DNA of 12,751 nt from Massiliimalia sp964370215. Lineage in GTDB: Bacteria; Bacillota; Clostridia; Oscillospirales; Ruminococcaceae. The notes under the pieces are model-generated. The model was not told the DNA's origin and searched no databases. It was given only the letters and a program-made list of their open reading frames with translations. The stretch lies in the NCBI GenBank assembly GCA_964370215.1, contig CAYJIM010000067.1, forward strand, positions 1 through 12,751. Direction: 5' to 3'. The translations under genes were made by a program, and so were the position numbers. Position 1 is the first letter of the stretch. Each line of letters begins with the position of its first letter. This document shows, in pieces, positions 6,129 to 12,751 of the stretch.

Positions 6129-8591
6129 CTAATTACCTCCTGTTATAATTTCACAGGTGGTTCTAGATAAAGAGTTGTTGCAACCTACTTTTGAATTGAC
6201 TTCAACAACTGAAGAACTACCATAATTAAAATCACTTTCACATACTGTTCTTCCATCATCTTGTGGAACACAATTTGCATCATAATTTAAATAACTTCCC
6301 ATTTCATCGTTATAAGCTCTTATCTCACTAATTGCTCTTTGGTCAAGTTTAATTGTGTAATCCAAATGTTCTGGACTATAGGCATTGTAATCAACACTTT
6401 CTATCTTTTCTGTGAGTGCGATAGGATCAACAATATAATCGTCTATAGTTCTCATTTTAGCGTCATCACTCCAATTCCACTGCGGAACGCGTCCTGTTAC
6501 ATCACTTCCATCACCTGCTGTTTCATCGTCTTCATTTGGGAATACGTTTCCTAAATCAATTGGTCTAAAGACATAATCAAGACCTCCTCCAATAACTGGA
6601 TCATTAGGTCCGCCACTTCCATCTGTATTGTTTGTTTCAGTTTCTAAGTCTGGATTATGAAGTGCATAGAAACAATCCACATCCAACTCCCAGCCAAAGT
6701 ATCCCACATCTCTTAATTCTGTTTCAATATTATAATCAATATTATCTACTTTATCACTAGGATATGGTAATATTTTTGGATCTGAGTAATACCATAACAT
6801 CCATTCTTTATTAGTATCTAATGACTTTAAATTAGTTATATACTGTGGATTCAACGTTTGATTATACTGACTTAAATCTTGTTTACTAATATTAACTCTC
6901 TCTCCATCAGCGTTTACATACGTATCGTTGACAGTCTTATATAAAACATTACCATCAAAATCAACGTATGATTCAGGAAACTTATAAGTTAATATTTTAA
7001 TATTAGGTATACTATCATCTTCTGTGCCAAAAGTTTTTATTAAACCACTTTGTGATAGATTAAGTGCTGCGTCTTCTTGTTCATCATTTCCAGTTTGATA
7101 ATGATTTGTTATTTTTGTCGTATATGATGATTGTTCATACTCGCTTATATTGATACTACTACAGTTTCTAAGGGCATTTTCTACTTGTGCAAGAGCTTCT
7201 TTAAAATCATTCTCTTGTTCTGATGTGGTATAAGTATGTTCTTCTAGATATCCATTAACATTAGCACCTGATCCTGTGCAACTTTTCCAATAACAAGTTG
7301 ATTGGCAATTTGTAGTTTGATCTCTTAAAATACCAAGGCTTCTAGTTGCTGTATCAACATAAAAGTTATAATATCCGCTACTTAATCTTTGGTTTGTTCT
7401 TCCTATTTGAGAAGGCGAACAATAGAAAGCATAAGACGCTTCTAACGCTTCTTGAATTTCAACATCATCTTTATTTGCAGTCATGTAATTCGTATAATCT
7501 GTACAACTATTAAGATAATAAACTGATCCTGCCGAATTTACAAAGGATGGATTAGTTAGGATTCTACTAGTTGTTGACGCAACGTAGGAATTATTACTTT
7601 CATATACTTCTTGATAGCATTGTTGGCTACAACTTGAAGTATACATCCCTCCGTCGCATGACATTATACAATCTTCAAAATCCTCAGTCGGACCTCCTGC
7701 TGTATTCCCATAGTCAGCTCCTCCAGTACAACTTGGTGTAGGTATACAAATAGGTTTTGGTGTTAATATTTCTCTTATAACATCCGTATTAACAGATGTT
7801 TTGCAATCAACTTCAGATGTTATATATATATCATAAGAAAAACCCATACCTGCTAGCAATGCAATTGGTGGTCCATAACTTATATATATTTTTTCAACGC
7901 AAGTAACTTCACAAATCCCTCCATTTGACACAGTCACCTGTTCCTCGTGATAATAAGTTTCGTTTTGAGGATCTTTGTCCGTACTTTCTGGATCACACAT
8001 CAATTCATGACCTGTTAGATCACTGTCTGATATTGTTCCATTTAATTTCCCTTGTTCGTACTCAATGGCAAACTGTTCAGTATATCCTGTTCCAGAACCA
8101 TATTCAGTCAACAATTTATTAATTTCATATTCAATATCTCCTGATGTAACTCCTCCATCATTATTAAATGATCGATATACTTCGAAATATTGAAACGGTC
8201 TTATATTATCGGCTTTTTGATCTACTAAAATATTGTCATCATTACAAGTATTATTTGCGATTGCTTCTTCTGACAACATATTATCATTGACATAAACATA
8301 AATAATATAATCTGTTGCTTTTTCCATTTCCTTTTCGGGGATCGTATATGTTGTACCACCTGCATCAGGTGTATAAGCTTCATATATTAAAGTTCCAGAA
8401 AAATTTCTAACTTTTATATAGTAGTTTTCATTTATATTTTGTACTACTAAGTTATTGTCAGAAACACTCACGTCTTCAAAAGGAAAAGCATTAGTTCTAG
8501 GTAAGCAGTCAATTCTTTCTACTGCATCTACATCTGCAATAATAAATATAGATAAAAAAGCAATTAATGTCAATATTACTCTATACTTCAT
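6129..8591 (-). CDS. Large secreted cysteine-rich surface protein of unknown function (820 aa)
   Basis: Function not recognised. Residues 1-23 form a signal peptide (basic start, hydrophobic core, probable cut after DVDA). The rest is a long extracellular chain with no further membrane helix and no C-terminal sorting signal or hydrophobic anchor; it ends CEIITGGN. It has 23 cysteines (29, 116, 199, 227, 231, 263, 282, 288, 308, 312, 321, 325, 363, 391, 429, 433, 438, 477, 640, 774, 784, 804, 813), densest at 227-438 in C-x2-4-C pairs, which implies many disulfides. Residues 35-105 look Ig-like. Near the C-terminus, FRPIDLGNVFPN (675-686) and GRVPQWNW (700-707) look like a conserved module. 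The gene overlaps the sortase gene by 11 nt and precedes the pilin-like gene by 2 nt, so it is very probably a structural or adhesive part of the pilus. The ribosome site, AAGGATGTGAT, is moderate. Confidence 0.7.
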   Translation of the reverse strand: MKYRVILTLIAFLSIFIIADVDAVERIDCLPRTNAFPFEDVSVSDNNLVVQNINENYYIKVRNFSGTLIYEAYTPDAGGTTYTIPEKEMEKATDYIIYVYVNDNMLSEEAIANNTCNDDNILVDQKADNIRPFQYFEVYRSFNNDGGVTSGDIEYEINKLLTEYGSGTGYTEQFAIEYEQGKLNGTISDSDLTGHELMCDPESTDKDPQNETYYHEEQVTVSNGGICEVTCVEKIYISYGPPIALLAGMGFSYDIYITSEVDCKTSVNTDVIREILTPKPICIPTPSCTGGADYGNTAGGPTEDFEDCIMSCDGGMYTSSCSQQCYQEVYESNNSYVASTTSRILTNPSFVNSAGSVYYLNSCTDYTNYMTANKDDVEIQEALEASYAFYCSPSQIGRTNQRLSSGYYNFYVDTATRSLGILRDQTTNCQSTCYWKSCTGSGANVNGYLEEHTYTTSEQENDFKEALAQVENALRNCSSINISEYEQSSYTTKITNHYQTGNDEQEDAALNLSQSGLIKTFGTEDDSIPNIKILTYKFPESYVDFDGNVLYKTVNDTYVNADGERVNISKQDLSQYNQTLNPQYITNLKSLDTNKEWMLWYYSDPKILPYPSDKVDNIDYNIETELRDVGYFGWELDVDCFYALHNPDLETETNNTDGSGGPNDPVIGGGLDYVFRPIDLGNVFPNEDDETAGDGSDVTGRVPQWNWSDDAKMRTIDDYIVDPIALTEKIESVDYNAYSPEHLDYTIKLDQRAISEIRAYNDEMGSYLNYDANCVPQDDGRTVCESDFNYGSSSVVEVNSKVGCNNSLSRTTCEIITGGN

Positions 8592-9333
8592 TTGATATCA
8601 CATCCTTATTTTCTACTTTCTCATCTATTATCTCATAGTTTTCTGTTTTTGTAATCTCTTTTTTTTGATTTTTTTCAGTTATTATTCTACCTTCGATACG
8701 AAATTGGTATTGAAGTGTAGGTCCAAAGAATCTAGTACATGTCGATAAAGTAATTAATTCCTCATCATTGCTTGGTATTATATTATAGTTATATATACTG
8801 TCCTCTATCGCTTTATTTATGTATGCCTCTTTTTCTTCACTAGTAAATTCTAGACTGTTATTAAAATTTCCTGCTTCATAGAAAGAAACGCTATATATTT
8901 CAAATAAATAATCTTTTTCATCATCACTATATTGAATATACTGATTTTCTTTTGCAAAATTGTAATTTAAAAAACTAAGTAACTGTTCAAATCTTGTATG
9001 ATCAGGATTTGTCACTTCAGGCGTAGCTGAAAGATTCAATAAGTTATGTCCATACACGATGGTACGGTCATATAATTTACTTTCTTCCTCTGTCGGATTC
9101 ATCCAAGCAAAATTTCCTGTTCTATCACTTATATCTTCAATATAGCTATCTACGATAGGAATATCAATATTAGTTCCTTGTACTCTAATCCAGCCATAAA
9201 CTTCTTCTTCTTGAACTTTATTATACCTAGACTCAATCTGATAATAGTTTGAAGAAGAAAACAATAATTGTACTCCTACTCCCACTACTATTACAAATAA
9301 TATTATAATAATAATTAAACTTCTTTTCTTCAT
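8581..9333 (-). CDS. Class B-like sortase (250 aa)
   Basis: Membrane-anchored transpeptidase of the sortase family that acts on the outer face of the membrane. The N-terminal anchor is at residues 5-25. The class B-like opening VYGWIRVQGTNIDIPIV lies at 45-61. The catalytic His is H96 in VYGHN (93-97), and the catalytic Cys is C199 in TLSTC (195-199). The usual Arg site on the last strand appears to be Gln210 (YQFRIEGR), with Arg212 two residues later. A charged tail (about 220-250) extends past the core. The ATG follows the stop of the preceding gene directly (TAAATG) and has no good ribosome site, so it is probably translated by re-initiation. Its target is unclear: no protein in the window ends in a sorting signal. 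The family call is firm; substrate and class are less sure. Confidence 0.88.
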   Translation of the reverse strand: MKKRSLIIIIILFVIVVGVGVQLLFSSSNYYQIESRYNKVQEEEVYGWIRVQGTNIDIPIVDSYIEDISDRTGNFAWMNPTEEESKLYDRTIVYGHNLLNLSATPEVTNPDHTRFEQLLSFLNYNFAKENQYIQYSDDEKDYLFEIYSVSFYEAGNFNNSLEFTSEEKEAYINKAIEDSIYNYNIIPSNDEELITLSTCTRFFGPTLQYQFRIEGRIITEKNQKKEITKTENYEIIDEKVENKDVISNEV

Positions 9334-11148
9334 TTATCTTATTTCATACGGACTATTAAACGTCCCTTTACCTTCTACAATTTTCACATTTTTATTTAAC
9401 GTTGTTTCCACTTTTATTCCTGCTTCATAATCATTTGGTAATTCTATATCATAAATATCGCCTGCATTAGCAACTGTATATTTAATTAAATCAACTTTTG
9501 AGGTCTCCCTTAGCCAATATGTTTCGCCTCCCTTTGACGCTGAATACATTTCAAACATCGAAGGTGCGATGAACATTGTTTCATACTCTTTAGTTTCGCC
9601 ATTTGTATATGAAGCATTATTTTGATATGTCGTAACTTTATAATTAGTTTTTACTAAATCATCTATTTCTAAATAATTATCTGTATCGTTTTTTATAATA
9701 TAACCGATATTACCATTTTCTTCAGGATTATAAATTTTAGCATTATCTCCATTATTATAGTTTATCATAATATCATTTCCATCTACTGCAATTATACTAT
9801 CCGTTATAATGTTGATTGTACCATTTGCATTTATGTCTTTAATACGGAATTTGTAATTAGAGTATTCTATATATTCTCCAACTAATCTAGTATTTAAACT
9901 TTCTCCTGACTTGGCATATTCATAATCATCTAGTTTATACGGATCGTATATTGTACCATCACCATCTACTGTATACACATTTCTTTTAATGGTTATAACT
10001 GGTTTCACAGCCATTAAACGATCATTGGTGTCTGTCATAAAATTAGTGCCGAAAACACTATTAAATACTTCATCATTGAACAGCGCTAAATTATCACTAG
10101 TAAAATTAATAAGCCAAGTCATTGTTCTGTTTTGCAAATACGTTTCCTCATTATTAACAATTGACTTATTAAACTCATCTACCGATAATAAACCCACCTT
10201 ATATTCTTCATCACTATACGTTGTACATTCAGTGGTACTATTATTTTCTACATTGATTTTATCTGTACAATATTTACTTTCCACTAAATATTTTTTAGAG
10301 TTTTCATCTAACTGATTGTAATAATAGTCATTTAGCCAATTTTTTAATTCACTATCAGCAAAAGTAGCGCTATCAGAAGTATAATCTACATAACTTATCG
10401 GATCCGTAGAAATCATTTTGATATATTCATCTTCTAACGATATTATTTGATATAAATTACCTGAAAATTGAACATAGTTATTTCCTACATACCCTTGATA
10501 ATAATTACTACCATTTGTTTCTATTTCAATTAATGAACTTAAAAATTCTGCAACTTTTACATTTCTAGTAACTACAGTTTCATTGTTAAGACTGTCTTTG
10601 ACACGATATCTAACTTCATATATTCCGATTTCATCTGTATTTACTTCTCCCGTTATCGTTACTTCTTTGATATCCATATTGCCATCAACATTGTCTACAA
10701 CGCTTTTTACACCTAACTCCTCATAAGAACTCCCTTTATCGATAGTTATATCACTATCTCCATTCAAAGTAATGCTCGGCCCTTGATGATCAATATTTGA
10801 TTTTAAATCTCCGCATTCTAAATAAACGTGATATTTATATTCATTATCTTGTTTTTCTACTTTTACCCAAGAATTTTCAATGTTGCACAGATTAGTAGTA
10901 TGTGGAATATATAGTGATTCTTCTAACCAATCAGCATCATATAATTCTCTTAGCGAAACTGTCGTTAAATCTTTCTGAAAATCACTTGGTCTAACTTCAA
11001 CATATCTTTCAGCAGCTTCTCTCATCATACTTTCATTTTTCATAAAACTAAATAGCACATCAATTACAAAATAGTACACTAACCCTAGAACTACTATTAT
11101 TCCGATTGATACAAGCATTTTCTTTTGATTTTTTCTGATAAAATTCAT
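9334..11148 (-). CDS. Membrane-anchored surface protein: pilin-like stalk, DUF5011 Ig-like domain, two DUF6273-like repeats (604 aa)
   Basis: Probable cell-surface or pilus-associated protein. Residues 11-35 are a membrane helix. Residues 40-115 (EAAERYVEV, then VYLEC) look like a pilin-type globular stalk, with C88 and C112. Residues 123-199 are a DUF5011-type Ig-like domain (SITLNGDSDITIDKG, VDNVDGNMD, GIYEVRYRVKD). Two diverged copies of a DUF6273-like module follow, about 219-406 and 422-603. Each opens with a strand pair (VQFSGNLYQIISL; IEYSNYKFRIKDI) and closes with a matching motif (VDGDGTIYDPYKL at 394-406; VEGKGTFNSPYEI at 591-603). Copy 1 contains the WLN and LLSVDEF elements common in that family. 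There is no sorting signal, so it stays held by the N-terminal helix. The ribosome site (TAGGAGAAT) lies in the end of the preceding gene, 3 nt away. Ligand unknown. Confidence 0.72.
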   Translation of the reverse strand: MNFIRKNQKKMLVSIGIIVVLGLVYYFVIDVLFSFMKNESMMREAAERYVEVRPSDFQKDLTTVSLRELYDADWLEESLYIPHTTNLCNIENSWVKVEKQDNEYKYHVYLECGDLKSNIDHQGPSITLNGDSDITIDKGSSYEELGVKSVVDNVDGNMDIKEVTITGEVNTDEIGIYEVRYRVKDSLNNETVVTRNVKVAEFLSSLIEIETNGSNYYQGYVGNNYVQFSGNLYQIISLEDEYIKMISTDPISYVDYTSDSATFADSELKNWLNDYYYNQLDENSKKYLVESKYCTDKINVENNSTTECTTYSDEEYKVGLLSVDEFNKSIVNNEETYLQNRTMTWLINFTSDNLALFNDEVFNSVFGTNFMTDTNDRLMAVKPVITIKRNVYTVDGDGTIYDPYKLDDYEYAKSGESLNTRLVGEYIEYSNYKFRIKDINANGTINIITDSIIAVDGNDIMINYNNGDNAKIYNPEENGNIGYIIKNDTDNYLEIDDLVKTNYKVTTYQNNASYTNGETKEYETMFIAPSMFEMYSASKGGETYWLRETSKVDLIKYTVANAGDIYDIELPNDYEAGIKVETTLNKNVKIVEGKGTFNSPYEIR

Positions 11149-11151
11149 ATT

Positions 11152-12723
11152 CTATTCTCCTAACAAAATGTATTTATATTCTTTATTTCGTAATGCAAAA
11201 ACTAAACTAATATCGGTTGCAGCGATAATATCTTCTGGTACTTGAACGTATAGATGTTCTCCATTATAATTTTCCTCTATGATATTTTCTATTTTATAAT
11301 TAACAGTGTCGCCATTTTCTAATGTATATTCAACTCTTCCTGTTGATAAAGAGTACTCCTTTAATTCTTCGGTTGTTATAGTATCTGATAAATATGAGTA
11401 GTGTAAATAGATAAAACTTGATGGAGCTGTTATACTTTCACTAATTGTGCCACAATAGTCATCTTTGCATCCCTTTATATAATACATTGTCGTCTGATTT
11501 AAGTCATATCCATCTATAATAATAGATTCTTTGTTATTTTTAACCAATTCCAAATCCAATGTTTCATCCAGTTTTTTAGTATCTACTATCTCTACGGTTG
11601 TTAAATCTGTAACATTCAAAGCTATTTTCCTTATTTTTACATCCTGTGACGAAACAGCATCTTGGTAATAAATAACAAACCTTTCTGGATCCAAATCTTT
11701 TTTCACTTCATAGATTAAAATAAAAGTTTCACTTTCTCCTTGTTCAACTTCTTTTTGATCATATGTTCTTCCTAAATCTGTAAAACTATAATTATATTTA
11801 GATGTTGTTACATATCCTTCTGTTTCATTCATTAACCGAATAAATTCCGTATTTATTTTTCGACTACTATCATTATTTTTCATAGTTAAGTTGATTACTA
11901 AAAAAGTATTGTTAGAATCTTCATTTAGAATCAATTCACCTGTTTTTGATTGAGATGTCAAATAGCTTTCATTTATAACAATCTCATAATTATTAGCATT
12001 TATTACATCTCCTTGTTTATAAATTAGCGTTGCATTATATATATAAATAGTAGTAACTGTGGCAATAGCTAAAGTTGTTATTGTTATAACTAGATTAACA
12101 ACAAATTTATATTCTAAATAAACATATTTGAATTCCCTGATTTTCTTTTTTAAATTTCTTTTGAATTTTTCTTTATCAAATTCTACTGCAAGTTCAAACT
12201 CTTCCCTATCTTCCTCGGCAATCGATAGATATTCTTCATCGTGCTGAAAACCAAATCTTTTCAAGTCTAATCCAATTGATCTTACTATTAACATAAGCAT
12301 AATTGGGTACTGCGGTAGTGTAAAAATAAAAAGTAAATCGCTATAAGCAAGTGCTGTTTGAGACCCAGCTTGGTTAGCAATATCAAAAAAGTATCCTTGT
12401 ACCATTATAAAGACAATTATAAGAGCTAAGTAATTTCCTATCAATAAAAAATAAAATAGTTTGGGTTTATCTTTAAATGCCAACATATAAATAAGAAAAC
12501 CAGCTATTAAAATGAGAAGAACACTAATAAAAAAGAACAGTGGATTTACAAAAGTAGTAATAGATTCTATTTCGGGATCATAAGAAAAATATTTTAAATA
12601 TTCACTAACAAAAGATGATAGTGTTGTTGTTTTATAAAATATATATATTGACATAACAAGTAATAAGATATGAAACTTTTTAAAGTGTTTTATAATAAAA
12701 GCATATGGTTTTCTTAATATCAT
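11152..12723 (-). CDS. Five-helix membrane protein with outer DUF4352-like domain (523 aa)
   Basis: Not recognised as a named gene. Hydrophobic segments lie at about residues 17-35, 60-82, 88-112, 128-150 and 207-230. Between the fourth and fifth helices is a strongly charged, probably cytoplasmic stretch (157-203). Residues 231-523 are outside the membrane. The part at about 238-375 looks like a DUF4352-type Ig-fold: NTFLVINLTMKNND, then FTDLGRTYDQKEVEQGESETFILIYEVKK. The final 150 residues are strand-rich with a likely disulfide, C419-C424. A similar DUF4352 fold is common in Firmicute envelope lipoproteins. It is the first complete gene of the operon here; the start follows a ribosome site GGGAGAAC, 7 nt upstream. 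It could be a platform accessory or signalling protein for the pilus, but nothing in the sequence proves this. Confidence 0.62.
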   Translation of the reverse strand: MILRKPYAFIIKHFKKFHILLLVMSIYIFYKTTTLSSFVSEYLKYFSYDPEIESITTFVNPLFFFISVLLILIAGFLIYMLAFKDKPKLFYFLLIGNYLALIIVFIMVQGYFFDIANQAGSQTALAYSDLLFIFTLPQYPIMLMLIVRSIGLDLKRFGFQHDEEYLSIAEEDREEFELAVEFDKEKFKRNLKKKIREFKYVYLEYKFVVNLVITITTLAIATVTTIYIYNATLIYKQGDVINANNYEIVINESYLTSQSKTGELILNEDSNNTFLVINLTMKNNDSSRKINTEFIRLMNETEGYVTTSKYNYSFTDLGRTYDQKEVEQGESETFILIYEVKKDLDPERFVIYYQDAVSSQDVKIRKIALNVTDLTTVEIVDTKKLDETLDLELVKNNKESIIIDGYDLNQTTMYYIKGCKDDYCGTISESITAPSSFIYLHYSYLSDTITTEELKEYSLSTGRVEYTLENGDTVNYKIENIIEENYNGEHLYVQVPEDIIAATDISLVFALRNKEYKYILLGE

Positions 12724-12751
12724 AATCTAGTTCTCCCATCTTAATAAATTA

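Noticed and set aside
9989..10315. Plus-strand open frame of 108 codons (and shorter plus-strand frames near 3584, 4831, 6339 and 7925)
   Set aside because: Each lies opposite a well-supported minus-strand gene, lacks a convincing ribosome site and has no recognisable domain; the one near 3584 is read through the N run.
12727..12751. Possible tail of an upstream gene ending in RWEN and TAG just before the 523-residue protein gene
   Set aside because: The frame and the ribosome site inside it would fit the pattern of this operon, but only seven codons are visible, too few to support a gene.

Overview
The window is a single, almost fully coding, minus-strand gene cluster from a very AT-rich (roughly 30% GC by eye) Gram-positive-type (monoderm) bacterium. 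The Shine-Dalgarno sites are strong (AGGAGGTGAT-like), the promoters are sigma-A-like, a class B-like sortase is present and no secretin gene is seen. The standard code is used (Trp is TGG, no in-frame TGA), so this is not a UGA-recoding Mollicute. Gene style and content (Tad-like genes, DUF5011 and DUF6273-like surface proteins, a short pilin with a GEL-N-LTVI N-terminus) suggest an uncultured Bacilli or other Bacillota lineage such as the RF39-type gut bacteria. That placement is inference.

All twelve genes read right to left. In transcription order they are: a five-helix membrane protein with a DUF4352-like outer domain (12723-11152); a membrane-anchored surface protein with a pilin-like stalk, a DUF5011 Ig-like domain and two DUF6273-like repeats (11148-9334); a class B-like sortase (9333-8581); an 820-residue secreted cysteine-rich protein (8591-6129); a small pilin- or TadE-like protein (6126-5659); a CpaB/RcpC-like SAF protein (5684-4872); a TadA/CpaF ATPase (4844-3539, broken by an assembly gap); two TadB/TadC-like inner-membrane platform proteins (3521-2628 and 2628-1852); a 60-residue Flp-like major pilin candidate (1783-1601); a TadE-like minor pilin (1573-1097); and a degenerate CpaE/TadZ-like protein (1057-68).

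The first nine genes are packed tightly (overlaps of 1 to 26 nt or gaps of at most 27 nt, often with the ribosome site inside the end of the preceding gene), which indicates one operon whose main promoter lies beyond the right edge. The only clear internal break is a 68-nt space before the pilin gene. It holds a near-perfect extended -10 promoter, so the pilin and the two genes after it can be made at a higher level. A second strong promoter at the left edge, after the cpaE-like gene, should drive the next gene outside the window. No prepilin peptidase, RNA gene, mobile element or CRISPR array is present.

The system reads as a Tad-like (type IVb/IVc-type) pilus or pilus-like secretion machine fitted with its own large secreted Cys-rich protein, a repeat-bearing surface protein and a sortase. 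The ATPase powers the TadB/TadC platform to assemble the short pilin, CpaB and the small pilin-like proteins act outside the membrane, and the large proteins may be tip or adhesin components. The 100-N gap at 3599-3698 lies inside a 42-bp tandem repeat encoding the ATPase tail, so neither the gap length nor the protein length there is known.
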